In this document: one piece after another, positions 1 to 7,777 of the stretch
Layout of the letters: every line of letters begins with the position of its first letter
Numbering within the stretch: position 1 is the first letter of the stretch
Assembly (NCBI GenBank): GCA_024641735.1
Contig: JAHECN010000007.1
Span: forward strand, 1 to 41,133
Length of the DNA stretch: 41,133 nucleotides
Source: Gemmatimonadota bacterium
Lineage (GTDB): Bacteria > Gemmatimonadota > Gemmatimonadetes > Gemmatimonadales > GWC2-71-9
Direction: 5' to 3'
Made by a program: the position numbers and the translations under genes
The notes under the pieces: generated by a model
What the model was told of the DNA's origin: nothing
The model's input: the letters and a program-made list of their open reading frames with translations, nothing else
Database searches by the model: none

Positions 1-1
1 G

Positions 2-871
2 CCGAGAGGCGGCGTGGCCTTGGCGGAGAACACGCGGTTCTATCCCGGCGAGGAGCAGAACGATCCCGCCTTGGCAGCACAATTCGCCGCGCTCGGGACG
101 ATGTACGTGAATGACGCGTTCGGCTCCGCGCACCGCGCACACGCGAGTACGGAAGGGCTGGCGCACCTCTTGAAGCCTGCGGTCTCCGGATTCTTGATGG
201 AAAAGGAGCTCCAGTTTCTCGGTGAGACCGTCGATCACCCGGTTCGCCCCTTCGTCGCGATCCTCGGTGGATCGAAAATCTCGGGGAAGATCGACTTGAT
301 CGAAGCGCTGCTTCCCAAGGTCGATCACATCGTGGTCGGAGGTGCGATGGCCTGCACCTTCTTCCGAGCGATGGGTTTGGAAACCGGCAACTCGTTGGTC
401 GAAGCGGACCGGGTGGAAATGGCGGCCGCCCTGATTGCGAAGGCAGGTCCGAAGCTGGTGCTCCCGACCGGCGGTCGAATCGCCGAGCGCCTCGATGGCA
501 ACGCGCCCTTCCGGGACGTTTCACGCGACGCGATTCCGTCAGGGTGGGCGATGTTCGACATCGACCCTGCCAGCACGGCGGCGTTTGCCGCCCTCGTGAC
601 GTCGGCAAAGACCGTGATCTGGAATGGGCCGATGGGCGTCTTTGAGACGCCGCCCTTTGACGCGGGCACCATGGGGATCGCCCGCGCGATGGCTGATGCC
701 ACCGCCGCAGGGGCGGTCACCGTCGTGGGGGGCGGCGATTCCGCAGCGGCCATTGCCGTCGCTGGTCTCGATGATCAGGTGACCCATGTCTCGACGGGAG
801 GAGGCGCCTCGCTCGAGTTCCTTGAAGGAAAGCCCCTGCCCGGCGTTGCTGCCCTGGATGATGCCACATGA
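2..871 (+). CDS. pgk: Phosphoglycerate kinase, C-terminal part (5' end cut by window)
   Basis: This enzyme transfers phosphate from 1,3-bisphosphoglycerate to ADP in cytosolic glycolysis. The reading frame is open from base 2, so the track start at GTG 14 is internal; about 289 residues are visible and roughly 110 N-terminal residues lie outside the window. Family motifs seen in order are ENTRFYPGEE, a KISGKIDLIEALL stretch, GGAMACTFF, WNGPMGVFE (nucleotide-binding side) and GGGDSAAA near the C-terminus. The TGA stop overlaps the ATG of tpiA in an ATGA junction, so the two glycolytic genes are translationally coupled. The gene is complete at its 3' end and shows no frameshift. Identification is from motif recognition and the pgk-tpiA order, which is common in bacteria. 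Confidence 0.97.
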   Translation, partial: PRGGVALAENTRFYPGEEQNDPALAAQFAALGTMYVNDAFGSAHRAHASTEGLAHLLKPAVSGFLMEKELQFLGETVDHPVRPFVAILGGSKISGKIDLIEALLPKVDHIVVGGAMACTFFRAMGLETGNSLVEADRVEMAAALIAKAGPKLVLPTGGRIAERLDGNAPFRDVSRDAIPSGWAMFDIDPASTAAFAALVTSAKTVIWNGPMGVFETPPFDAGTMGIARAMADATAAGAVTVVGGGDSAAAIAVAGLDDQVTHVSTGGGASLEFLEGKPLPGVAALDDAT

Positions 872-1617
872 GCCAACCGGTCCTCTTTGCCGCCAACTGG
901 AAGATGCATGTCGCTCCGGGTGAGGCGCGCAGCTACCTCGATCGCTTCCTCGCCCTTGACGCGCCACGAGTTGGGCGGAGCGTCGCGTTCTTCCCGCCTG
1001 CGGTCTCGCTCGAAACGGTCGCTTCCCGACTGCACGACCACGATCATCTCTCCGCCGGCGCGCAGGATGTGCATTGGGAAGCGAAGGGAGCCTTCACGGG
1101 GGCGCTCAGCGTTCCGCTCGTCCGAGAGAGCGGCGCGGCGGCCGCGCTGATTGGGCATAGCGAGCGCCGCCATGTCTTCGGCGAGACAGACGCCGAGACG
1201 GCGCTGAAGGTCGCGGCGGTCCTGGCGGGGGGGCTTCAGGCCATTCTTTGCGTCGGTGAGACCCTGACTCAGCGGGAAGGCGGCGAGACGGATGCCGTCG
1301 TTGCTCGGCAATTGCGGGCGGCACTCGCGGGAGTCGCGCCGGACGCGGATCTGGTGATCGCCTATGAGCCGGTCTGGGCGATTGGCACGGGAAAGAACGC
1401 CACCCCTGAGGACGCCGCCGCCGCTCACGCCGGAATCCGCGTGGTCCTCGGGGAGTTCGGTCTGCCCACCAGCACCCGTGTGCTCTATGGTGGCTCGGTC
1501 AATCAGGGCAACGTGGCCGCATTGCTGGCCCAACCCGGGATTGACGGGGTGCTCGTTGGCGGGGCCTCGCTGGATCCGGATGGCTGGGCCGCCATCTGCG
1601 CGACCATTCGCCCGTAG
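868..1617 (+). CDS. tpiA: Triosephosphate isomerase
   Basis: It interconverts dihydroxyacetone phosphate and glyceraldehyde 3-phosphate. The protein is 249 residues, the usual length. Catalytic residues are in place: Asn10 and Lys12 in AANWKM, His97 in IGHSERR and the general base Glu167 in AYEPVWAIGTG, whose end is the mobile loop 6. The phosphate-gripping LYGGSV (about 206-211) and GVLVGGASL (227-235) follow. The start ATG at 868 overlaps the pgk stop, which fixes the start and implies one transcript. A promoter-like sequence and a new gene start follow the stop codon, so pgk-tpiA probably ends this unit, although no clear terminator hairpin was seen. Confidence 0.98.
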   Translation: MSQPVLFAANWKMHVAPGEARSYLDRFLALDAPRVGRSVAFFPPAVSLETVASRLHDHDHLSAGAQDVHWEAKGAFTGALSVPLVRESGAAAALIGHSERRHVFGETDAETALKVAAVLAGGLQAILCVGETLTQREGGETDAVVARQLRAALAGVAPDADLVIAYEPVWAIGTGKNATPEDAAAAHAGIRVVLGEFGLPTSTRVLYGGSVNQGNVAALLAQPGIDGVLVGGASLDPDGWAAICATIRP

Positions 1618-1620
1618 AGG

Positions 1621-1649
1621 TTGAGTGGGGCAGGGCAGACTGCTATCTT
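1621..1649 (+). promoter_or_regulatory. Sigma70-like promoter for secG-carA
   Basis: TTGAGT (1621-1626), a 17-nt spacer and TATCTT (1644-1649) lie in the only gap between tpiA and secG. Each hexamer matches 4 of 6 bases of the standard consensus. The ATG of secG is about 31 nt downstream of the -10. This is a prediction by eye. Confidence 0.45.
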
Positions 1650-1680
1650 TTCTGGCTAGGCTCAACCACGGGATGTCTTG

Positions 1681-2031
1681 ATGTTCGGTTTTCTGTTGAC
1701 GTTGATGATCATTGACGCGGCGATTCTCTTCGCGGTCATTCTGATGCAGGCTGGGCAGGGCGGCGGACTCGCCTCGCTGGGCGGTGGTGGCGTGCAGGCG
1801 ATCGGTGGTCGTCAGGCGACCAATATCCTGACGAAGACCACTTGGATCACGGGCGGGCTCTTCATGGCCCTCGCCTTGATCCTTTCCGCAATGCCGTCGA
1901 GCCGGAGCGGATCCGTCAGCGAGGTGCAGCAGCGTCTGCAGCAGAGCGGGCAGGTCGCCCCACCGGCGGCGTCTCCGCTTGAGGGAACCGCGCCACCCGT
2001 GCCCGCCCCGACCGGGGGACAGCCGCAGTGA
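1681..2031 (+). CDS. secG: SecG, preprotein translocase subunit
   Basis: SecG is the small accessory subunit of the SecYEG channel in the inner membrane. The product is 116 residues from ATG 1681; the track start TTG 1678 adds one residue and is less likely. Two membrane segments are visible, about residues 2-22 ([20 protein letters not shown]) and 54-72. Between them is the conserved family loop [16 protein letters not shown], ending near the [11 protein letters not shown] start of the second helix. The C-terminal 40 residues are Ser/Gln/Pro-rich and low in complexity, as is typical for SecG. Placement after tpiA is a widespread arrangement. The stop overlaps the GTG of carA (GTGA), so carA is translationally coupled. 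Confidence 0.95.
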   Translation: MFGFLLTLMIIDAAILFAVILMQAGQGGGLASLGGGGVQAIGGRQATNILTKTTWITGGLFMALALILSAMPSSRSGSVSEVQQRLQQSGQVAPPAASPLEGTAPPVPAPTGGQPQ

Positions 2032-3164
2032 CCGTGGGACATGCAGGCGGGACAGTTCGTCCCGCCTTTGTTTTGTTGGAAGACGGCGAGTGGTTCGCCG
2101 GCACCTTGGTTGGCCCGGTCGCGCAGTCATTCGGCGAAGTGGTCTTCACGACCAACATGACGGGCTATCAGGAAACGTTTACGGATCCGAGCTACCTCGG
2201 CCAGATCGTGGTGATGACCGCGCCGATGATCGGTAATTACGGCATCACGGCCACCGACGACGAATCCTCGCATCCCCAAGTGAGCGGCGTCATCGTCCGC
2301 GAACTCTCTTCAGGCTATTCGAACTGGCAGGCGATCCGCTCCCTGCCGGACTGGCTCGCCGAGGCTGGCGTCCCGATTCTGACGGGAGTCGATACTCGAC
2401 AGCTGACGCGGCACCTCCGTGAGCGTGGCGCCATGCGGGGTGTCATTGCCGAGGGGGCTGGGCCGACGGAGGCCCTGCGTGCGGAACTGGCGGCCTCGCC
2501 TTCCATGGCGGGGCTCGATCTCGCCTCCAAGGCCACGACACCGGCTGCCTACTCCCAAGGCGAGGGGCCGTTGGTCGTCGCGCTCGACTTCGGGATGAAA
2601 AGGAACATCGTCCGAATGCTCGAGGCGACTGGTTTGCGTGTTGAAGTGCTCCCCGCGACCACACCTGCCTCGGAAATCCTCGACCGCCACCCCGACGGGC
2701 TCTTCCTCTCGAACGGTCCAGGAGATCCCTCCGCGGTTGGGTACGCCCGCGAGACGATCCGCACGGTGGCAGAAGCCGGCGTGCCGACCTTCGGCATCTG
2801 CCTGGGTCATCAGCTGGTCGGGCTCGCGTTTGGCGGCAGCACCACCAAGCTGAGCTACGGCCACCGTGGCGGGAACCACCCGGTCAAGGACCTGGCGTCC
2901 GGGGCGGTCTTGATCACCACGCAAAACCACGGATTCGCCGTGCAGGGCGGGCTCGACGGCATCCCGGGAGCCCCGGATCTTGAGGTGACGCACCTCAATC
3001 TGAACGACGGGACGGTCGAGGGACTCCGCCACCGCAGCCTGCCTGTTTTCGCGGTCCAATACCATCCGGAGGCCGCCCCAGGCCCCCATGATGCCTTCCC
3101 ACACTTCGGGGAGTTCCTCTCGGCGATCGTGGCCCGAGCAGGCAAAGTGGACGCAACCTCTTGA
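2028..3164 (+). CDS. carA: Carbamoyl-phosphate synthase small (glutaminase) subunit
   Basis: CarA hydrolyses glutamine and channels ammonia to CarB for carbamoyl phosphate, the precursor of pyrimidines and arginine. The protein is 378 residues. The N-terminal domain (about 12-170) holds [16 protein letters not shown] and [19 protein letters not shown]. The class I amidotransferase domain (about 183-375) holds the nucleophile Cys258 in FGICLGHQ, and His346 and Glu348 in QYHPEA. GTG 2028 was chosen because it overlaps the secG stop; a second in-frame GTG lies at 2034. carB is not in this window, so the large subunit is encoded elsewhere. The TGA stop sits inside a perfect TTGACA hexamer of the next promoter. 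Confidence 0.97.
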   Translation: MTVGHAGGTVRPAFVLLEDGEWFAGTLVGPVAQSFGEVVFTTNMTGYQETFTDPSYLGQIVVMTAPMIGNYGITATDDESSHPQVSGVIVRELSSGYSNWQAIRSLPDWLAEAGVPILTGVDTRQLTRHLRERGAMRGVIAEGAGPTEALRAELAASPSMAGLDLASKATTPAAYSQGEGPLVVALDFGMKRNIVRMLEATGLRVEVLPATTPASEILDRHPDGLFLSNGPGDPSAVGYARETIRTVAEAGVPTFGICLGHQLVGLAFGGSTTKLSYGHRGGNHPVKDLASGAVLITTQNHGFAVQGGLDGIPGAPDLEVTHLNLNDGTVEGLRHRSLPVFAVQYHPEAAPGPHDAFPHFGEFLSAIVARAGKVDATS

Positions 3165-3190
3165 CAGACAACGCTTAAGCATCGTACATA
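3161..3190 (+). promoter_or_regulatory. Promoter for the HU-moaDEA operon
   Basis: A perfect -35 hexamer TTGACA (3161-3166) is followed after 18 nt by TACATA (3185-3190) as a weak -10. The carA stop codon lies within the -35. The gap up to the HU start is 82 nt and otherwise empty, apart from a good Shine-Dalgarno sequence. Confidence 0.5.
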
Positions 3191-3235
3191 TCGGCCCGAC
3201 GGGGGTCGCTTTGTCGGCCCCACCGTGTCTCCCCC

Positions 3236-3241
3236 GAGGGA
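3236..3241 (+). promoter_or_regulatory. Ribosome binding site deciding the HU start
   Basis: GAGGGA ends 5 nt before ATG 3247. It shows that the real start is 3247 and not the track start 3088, which lies inside carA. Confidence 0.75.
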
Positions 3242-3246
3242 CTCCG

Positions 3247-3582
3247 ATGACCAAGGCCGATCTCGTCGAACAAGTCACTGCCGCCATCGCCCGGACTTCC
3301 GGGCCGATGATTTCCAAGAAAGACTGCGCCCGCGTCGTTGACGCGTTCCTGGACGCCGTCAAATTGGCCATGCGGGACCAACACAACATTGAAGTCCGCG
3401 GGTTCGGGACGTTCAAGATTCGCCAGCGGAAGACGCGCATGGCGCGGAATCCGCGCACAGGCGATCCGGTCGAAGTGGCGGCGCGCCCGGTTCCGGTCTT
3501 CAAGCCCAGCAAGGAGTTACGTGCACTCGTGGCGCATGAGGACTATGTCGACGACGGATCGGATTCGGACGACGACGAGTGA
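3247..3582 (+). CDS. HU/IHF-family nucleoid DNA-binding protein with acidic tail
   Basis: It is a small DNA-bending protein that works as a dimer on the nucleoid. The product has 111 residues. Residues 1-92 form the HU fold: an N-terminal helical part (MTKADLVEQV to about 45), the signature VRGFGTFKIRQRKTRMARNPRTG (50-72), with the RNP at the tip of the DNA-clasping arm, and the closing PVFKPSKELR. After residue 97 there is an unusual acidic tail (HEDYVDDGSDSDDDE) that normal HU (about 90 residues) lacks. The start follows a clear ribosome site. The GTGA overlap with moaD places it first in a four-gene operon. HU versus IHF subunit cannot be decided from sequence alone. Confidence 0.93.
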   Translation: MTKADLVEQVTAAIARTSGPMISKKDCARVVDAFLDAVKLAMRDQHNIEVRGFGTFKIRQRKTRMARNPRTGDPVEVAARPVPVFKPSKELRALVAHEDYVDDGSDSDDDE

Positions 3583-3824
3583 CACGGCGGTCTGTTCGCC
3601 TCTTTGCGCGTTACGCTGAAATCCTGGGAGCTGACGTCGTCGAAGTGGAGCTCCAGCCTGACGCCCACGCGAGTGACCTGATAGCAGCCCTCCGGCTCTT
3701 GCCGGGGGGCGCCTTGCTTCCGCCCGCGCCGTTCCTCTGCGTGGCGCATCGGCAGATCCCATTGAGTCAGCGCCTACCAGACGACGGGGAAGTCGCCCTG
3801 CTGCCACCACTGGCAGGTGGCTGA
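3579..3824 (+). CDS. moaD: MoaD, molybdopterin synthase sulfur-carrier subunit
   Basis: This ubiquitin-like sulfur carrier has 81 residues and ends in the required Gly-Gly (LPPLAGG), which is thiocarboxylated before donating sulfur to precursor Z with MoaE. The N-terminus VRLFARYAEILGAD is typical of the beta-grasp family, and the conserved EVALLPPLAGG closes it. The start is GTG 3579, overlapping the HU stop. The next gene, moaE, starts within a few bases of its stop. The small size, the C-terminal GG and the neighbour moaE make MoaD much more likely than ThiS. Confidence 0.93.
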   Translation: MTRRSVRLFARYAEILGADVVEVELQPDAHASDLIAALRLLPGGALLPPAPFLCVAHRQIPLSQRLPDDGEVALLPPLAGG

Positions 3825-3827
3825 GTG

Positions 3828-4268
3828 ATGTTTCTTTCCGATACACCGCTCCACCTTCAGGGACTCATTGATCAGGTGAGCTCTCCCAACTTCGGCGCGG
3901 TCGCAACCTTCGTTGGGTTGGTGCGGAATCACCATGCCGGACGAGTGGTCACGGGGCTCGAATACTCCGCGTATGCAGAAATGGCCGAAGCGCGGTGCGC
4001 CTTGATCGTCTCGGAGTGTGAAGCGCCTGGTGACGTCAAGGTCGCCTTGGCGCACCGTATCGGAACCTTGGCCATCGGGGACGCTGCCGTCATGGTGGTT
4101 GCCGCGAGCGCCCATCGCGACGCTGCATTCGTCGCGTGCCGCACGGTCATCGAGCGCGTCAAGGCGGAAGTGCCGATTTGGAAGAAGGAGCGGTATGCGG
4201 ATGGGTCTGTCGCGTGGGTCGACCCGACCGCACCGAGCGGCATTGTCGAACCGACGGAGACTTCATGA
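3828..4268 (+). CDS. moaE: MoaE, molybdopterin synthase catalytic subunit
   Basis: MoaE forms the heterotetrameric synthase with MoaD and inserts two sulfurs into cyclic pyranopterin monophosphate. The protein is 146 residues from ATG 3828; the track start GTG 3825 would add one Met. Family features are GAVATFVGLVRNHHAGR (about 23-40, the oxyanion/substrate-binding arginine region), YSAYAEMAE, AHRIGTLAIGDAAVMV, and PIWKKERYADGSVAWV near the end with the catalytic lysine pair. The reading frame is intact. Its stop overlaps the moaA start (ATGA). Confidence 0.95.
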   Translation: MFLSDTPLHLQGLIDQVSSPNFGAVATFVGLVRNHHAGRVVTGLEYSAYAEMAEARCALIVSECEAPGDVKVALAHRIGTLAIGDAAVMVVAASAHRDAAFVACRTVIERVKAEVPIWKKERYADGSVAWVDPTAPSGIVEPTETS

Positions 4269-5296
4269 GCGCCGTCATCGACCAGCTCGGGCGTCCGCTT
4301 GGTACGCTCCGGATCTCCGTCACGGATCGCTGCAATTTGCGTTGCCGCTACTGCATGCCGGAAGAGGAGTACACCTGGCTGCCGCGAAGTTCACTGCTCA
4401 CCTTTGAAGAGATTACTCGACTCGCGACCACCTTCGCGCAGCTCGGCGTGCATACGATCCGGTTGACCGGTGGCGAACCACTGCTCCGTCGTGATCTGGA
4501 TCAACTTGTGCACAGCCTGGTGCGCGTCGCAGGGATTCACGATGTGGCACTGACGACCAACGGTCTGCTCTTGGCAGGACATGCCGAGCGACTTCGCGCG
4601 GCCGGTCTCCATCGCGTCACGGTGAGTCTTGATACGCTCCGTCCGGAACGGATGGCGGAGTTCGCGCGGAGTGCGCATCACGCTGACGCGCTTGCCGGCA
4701 TTGCGGCGGCGCAAGCGGCGGGCTTCGAGCACACCAAGCTGAACACCGTGGTCGTCCGTGGGTTCAATGACGATGAGCTCGTCGCGCTGGCGCGGTTTGC
4801 GCACGAACGGGGGATTGAGCCACGGTTCATCGAGTACATGGATGTCGGTGGTGCCACCGGATGGCGATCGGACCTGGTCTTCGATCGGACGGCAATCCTC
4901 GAACGACTGAGTGCGGCCTTTGGTCCTGCCACGCCTGAATCGAAGCACGCTGATCCCCATGCGCCGGCCACGCGCTATCGGTTTGCGAATGGACTCGTCG
5001 TCGGGATCATCGCCTCAACCACGGCACCGTTTTGTCGAGACTGTGACCGTGCCCGTCTCACCGCGGACGGGATGTACTATCGCTGCCTGTATGCCCAGGA
5101 TGGGTTCGACCTTCGTCGCCCGCTGCGCGAGGGCGCAGGGGTGGTTGAGGTGGAGCAGCTGATCCGGACGTCGTGGGGTGAGCGGAGGGACCGGGGGGCA
5201 GAAGAACGCACGGAGCTCGCGGATCGTGGGGTGCTGGTCCAGCTGGAAGGTTTGAAGGCTGACCCACGCAAGGAAATGCATGTCCGAGGGGGTTGA
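4265..5296 (+). CDS. moaA: MoaA, GTP 3',8-cyclase (radical SAM)
   Basis: MoaA catalyses the first committed step of molybdenum cofactor synthesis, turning GTP into 3',8-cyclo-GTP together with MoaC. The protein is 343 residues from ATG 4265, which overlaps the moaE stop; the longer track ORF from 4136 runs through moaE. The radical SAM cluster is Cys23, Cys27 and Cys30 (CNLRCRYC). LTGGEPLLR (67-75) binds SAM. The second [4Fe-4S] cluster, which binds GTP, uses Cys257, Cys260 and Cys274 (FCRDCDRARLTADGMYYRC). The conserved C-terminal Gly-Gly is present (VRGG). No moaC, moaB, moeA or mogA is nearby, so the rest of the pathway must lie elsewhere. Confidence 0.96.
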   Translation: MSAVIDQLGRPLGTLRISVTDRCNLRCRYCMPEEEYTWLPRSSLLTFEEITRLATTFAQLGVHTIRLTGGEPLLRRDLDQLVHSLVRVAGIHDVALTTNGLLLAGHAERLRAAGLHRVTVSLDTLRPERMAEFARSAHHADALAGIAAAQAAGFEHTKLNTVVVRGFNDDELVALARFAHERGIEPRFIEYMDVGGATGWRSDLVFDRTAILERLSAAFGPATPESKHADPHAPATRYRFANGLVVGIIASTTAPFCRDCDRARLTADGMYYRCLYAQDGFDLRRPLREGAGVVEVEQLIRTSWGERRDRGAEERTELADRGVLVQLEGLKADPRKEMHVRGG

Positions 5297-5336
5297 GCAA
5301 CTTCTGGGAGGCTGGTGCGTACTAGAGGTGCTGCTC

Positions 5337-5356
5337 GCGGGGTCGCCTGACCCCGC
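5337..5356. other. Perfect 8-bp hairpin between moaA and the M28 gene
   Basis: GCGGGGTC pairs perfectly with GACCCCGC across a 4-nt loop (GCCT). No T-run follows on the plus strand, so it is not a textbook intrinsic terminator. It could be a weak terminator of the moa operon or a leader structure of the peptidase gene. The remainder of 5297-5394 shows nothing else clear. Confidence 0.45.
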
Positions 5357-5394
5357 CACATCTTCCACTCAGCCCCGTGGTGGCCCGCTTGCTC

Positions 5395-7122
5395 ATGACA
5401 ACGCTCTCTTCGTCCCTCAGCCGCGCTGCGGCCGCTGCCTTCCTCGTGGCCCTTGCTGCGGCTCCACTCCACGCCCAACAGCCCCTGCCGATCAAGTACA
5501 GCGGTCCGGCCACCACCGCAGCGATTACTGCCGGGGACCTGATGACCCGGCTCTACATCTACGCCGACGACTCCATGATGGGGCGGCGGGTCGGCACGGA
5601 AGACAACATCCGCGCGACCGCGTACATCGAGCGGGAAGTGCGTCGCCTCGGGCTCGTCCCGGCCGGCGACAAGGGCAGCTACTTCCAGTATCTCTCGACC
5701 TTCGCCCGCGTGATGGATCCGGCGAGCAGCGGCACGGCGGCGGGAATGAAGCTGGTGCCAGGGACCGACTTCACCGGCAGTCAGATCGGCGCGCGTTCCG
5801 GCGCCGTGGTTTTCGGTGGGATGCGCGGCGACACCCTCGCCCCTGACATGATCAAGGGGAAGGTCGTGGTGGTCACGACGCCCTTGGCAACAGGCGGAGG
5901 GCGTGGTGGCTTTGCGGGTGGGCGTGGGGGTGCTGGCGGTGCGGCCCCGGCGATCTACGCTGGTGCGGCCGCCTTGGTCAGTGTCGGGCCAGACCTTCTC
6001 CCGACGGTTGCGCCACGGCCGCAGGTGACTGAGACGCCGGAGACGATGGTTGGCGCCCCGGTCGCGGCCGACCAGCCGCTGCAGTTCACCATTACGCCTC
6101 GGGTGGCGGCGGCGCTCTTCGGGCAGCCGGTCGCTCAGGTGGCGAAGGGGACGCAGGGCGGGGTGCTCGGCGTGGACATCAAGTACCTCGCCGCGCCAGC
6201 CCCGTCCCGGAACGTGGTGGCGATCCTGCCCGGTACCGACCCCAAGCTCAAGAATGAGTATGTCCTCATCGGTGCGCACAACGACCACATCGGGTTCAAC
6301 AATCGCCCGGCGGACCATGACTCGCTCAAGGCGTTTGCCGAAGTGTTCTTGATTCAGGGTGCGGACAGTCGCCCGTCGCCTGAGTCGCTGAGCGATCAGG
6401 CCAAGTGGGCGCAGGTGAACGGCAAGATTGCTGCGGCACGGCGCCTCCGCCCGGCACGGCCTGACTCGATCTCGAACGGGGCAGATGATGACGGGTCCGG
6501 TAGCGTCACCGTGCTCGAGGTCGCCGAGGCGTTTGCCAAGGGAGCCGTCAAGCCGAAGCGGTCGATCATCTTCATCTGGCAGACGGGCGAGGAGTCCGGG
6601 ATGTGGGGTTCGGGGTGGTTTGTGGATCACCCGACCGTCCCGCGCGAGTCGATCGTCGCGGCTGTGAACATGGACATGGTGGGACGCGGCTTTGCCTCGG
6701 ATGTCACCGGGAGCACCAAGGCCGGTGGACTGATCTACGGCGGCCCCGGGTATCTCCAACTGGTCGGTTCACGTCGCCTGTCCAAGGAGTACGGCGATTT
6801 GGTGGAGTCCGTGAACACCGAGAAGAAGCTCGGTTTCACGTTCGATTACGAGATTGATGCCGACGGACATCCGCAGAACATCTATTGCCGTAGCGATCAC
6901 TGGAGCTATGCACGTTACGGGATTCCGGTGGTCTTCTTCACGACTGGCGGACACTCGGATTACCACCAGGTGACCGACGAGCCCCAGTATATCAACTATC
7001 CGCACATGGCCGATGTGGCCAAGCTCTCTTTCGAGGTCATGTTGCGCGCGGCGAATCTCGACCATCGCGTCAAGGTCGATGCGCCGGGCCCGTTTGACGG
7101 GAAGGCACGCTGCCGCCAGTAG
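5395..7122 (+). CDS. Secreted M28-family zinc metallopeptidase
   Basis: This is probably an exported aminopeptidase of 575 residues. ATG 5395 is preferred to the track GTG 5377 because it begins a clean signal peptide (hydrophobic stretch 10-24, probable cleavage after AHA at about residue 27). Residues about 115-265 look like a PA-type insertion and include a Gly/Arg/Ala-rich run near 167-183. The di-zinc catalytic core follows: GAHNDHIGF (His295, Asp297), NGADDDGSGS (361-370), TGEESG with the Glu pair 399-400, NMDMVG (Asp427), and GGHSDYHQVTDEP near the C-terminus carrying the last His. All metal ligands appear present. The substrate is not predictable. It is flanked by hairpins and is probably monocistronic. 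Confidence 0.9.
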   Translation: MTTLSSSLSRAAAAAFLVALAAAPLHAQQPLPIKYSGPATTAAITAGDLMTRLYIYADDSMMGRRVGTEDNIRATAYIEREVRRLGLVPAGDKGSYFQYLSTFARVMDPASSGTAAGMKLVPGTDFTGSQIGARSGAVVFGGMRGDTLAPDMIKGKVVVVTTPLATGGGRGGFAGGRGGAGGAAPAIYAGAAALVSVGPDLLPTVAPRPQVTETPETMVGAPVAADQPLQFTITPRVAAALFGQPVAQVAKGTQGGVLGVDIKYLAAPAPSRNVVAILPGTDPKLKNEYVLIGAHNDHIGFNNRPADHDSLKAFAEVFLIQGADSRPSPESLSDQAKWAQVNGKIAAARRLRPARPDSISNGADDDGSGSVTVLEVAEAFAKGAVKPKRSIIFIWQTGEESGMWGSGWFVDHPTVPRESIVAAVNMDMVGRGFASDVTGSTKAGGLIYGGPGYLQLVGSRRLSKEYGDLVESVNTEKKLGFTFDYEIDADGHPQNIYCRSDHWSYARYGIPVVFFTTGGHSDYHQVTDEPQYINYPHMADVAKLSFEVMLRAANLDHRVKVDAPGPFDGKARCRQ

Positions 7123-7154
7123 GCTTTCGCGGGATTCCGCGGTGCTGAACAGAG

Positions 7155-7200
7155 ACCCGGTTGCCTCGCGATGGTTGCGGAGCGACCGGGTTTCGTCTTC
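7155..7200 (+). terminator. Likely intrinsic terminator after the M28 peptidase gene
   Basis: ACCCGGTTGC (7155-7164) pairs with GCGACCGGGT (7182-7191), giving a 10-bp stem with one G-U wobble and a 17-nt loop. It is followed by the pyrimidine/T-rich TTTCGTCTTCTCTT. It sits 33 nt after the peptidase stop. Confidence 0.55.
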
Positions 7201-7247
7201 TCTTCATTGGTTCGGATCCTCTTTCCCTTTTTGCCCAGAAGGCCTGC

Positions 7248-7763
7248 ATGCCGTTGCATATCGCCCTGCTCGACCCCGTCCCGGCAGAGATCAGCGGGGG
7301 AGTCGCCCGCCAATGTGCCGCCGTTGACGCCTCCTTGCATCTCATCGGTCCGCTCGAATTTGCCAGCGATGATGGCGCGTTCCGGAAGGCGGGTCCGACC
7401 GACTGGGAGGCTCTGGATTGGTGGCTGCACCCGGGCTGGCGGGCCTTTCGCGACGCGATGAGCCGAGAGCGCTGCCTCTATTTCAGCGCGGACTCCGAGC
7501 GTGACCCGGCGGAAGCGCCATTCCGGACCAACTCAGTCCTCGTGTTGGGTGATGAGACGCTCGCGTTGCCGGACAAGATTCGCGAGAAGTACCCGGATCG
7601 TGTCTTCCGTGTCCCCCGTCTTGCCGGCAAGGTGCCTGCCGACCTGCCCAACGCGACCAAGGCATTGCTGGCCTTCGCGGCCAAGCGGGCAACGGATGCA
7701 CCTGCGGCCCCGACCGCCCCTCCAAAGGAGTCCGGCAAGCCCGCTCGGCGCCGGCGCCGCTGA
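7248..7763 (+). CDS. Divergent TrmL-like SPOUT RNA methyltransferase homologue
   Basis: The 171-residue product lines up by eye with TrmL, the tRNA (cytidine/uridine-34 2'-O)-methyltransferase, along its whole length. Matching parts are an N-terminal MPLHIALLDPVPAE strand, LHLIGPLEFASDDGAFRKAG (compare the TrmL HIIEPxGF..DD..LRRAG), a LVLGDETLALP segment (compare FGPETRGLP), and RVPRLAGKVPADLPNA (compare RIPM..SRSMNLSNA). The PPNTGN motif of TrmL is replaced by PAEISGG and the SMNLSNA loop is altered, so the SAM knot and activity may be changed. A basic, Pro/Ala-rich tail ends in five arginines. ATG 7248 was chosen because upstream codons in the track ORF fall in the terminator hairpin. It could be an active divergent enzyme or a SPOUT protein that only binds RNA. 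Confidence 0.65.
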   Translation: MPLHIALLDPVPAEISGGVARQCAAVDASLHLIGPLEFASDDGAFRKAGPTDWEALDWWLHPGWRAFRDAMSRERCLYFSADSERDPAEAPFRTNSVLVLGDETLALPDKIREKYPDRVFRVPRLAGKVPADLPNATKALLAFAAKRATDAPAAPTAPPKESGKPARRRRR

Positions 7764-7777
7764 GCCACGGGCACCCT

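Noticed and set aside
775-2130. 451-codon minus-strand open frame over tpiA-secG
   Set aside because: It runs across three real genes and their junctions without any motif; a GC-driven shadow.
3088-3246. Upstream extension of the HU open frame (same issue for the track starts of moaA, sdhA, the Ig/LVIVD lipoprotein, nuoE, nuoG, nuoI and dcd)
   Set aside because: The extra residues lie inside the preceding gene or promoter region, do not match the families, and a better start with an overlap or ribosome site exists downstream.
5077-6759. 560-codon minus-strand open frame across moaA and the M28 gene
   Set aside because: It spans two well-supported plus-strand genes and shows no family motif; high GC removes stop codons from the antisense frame.
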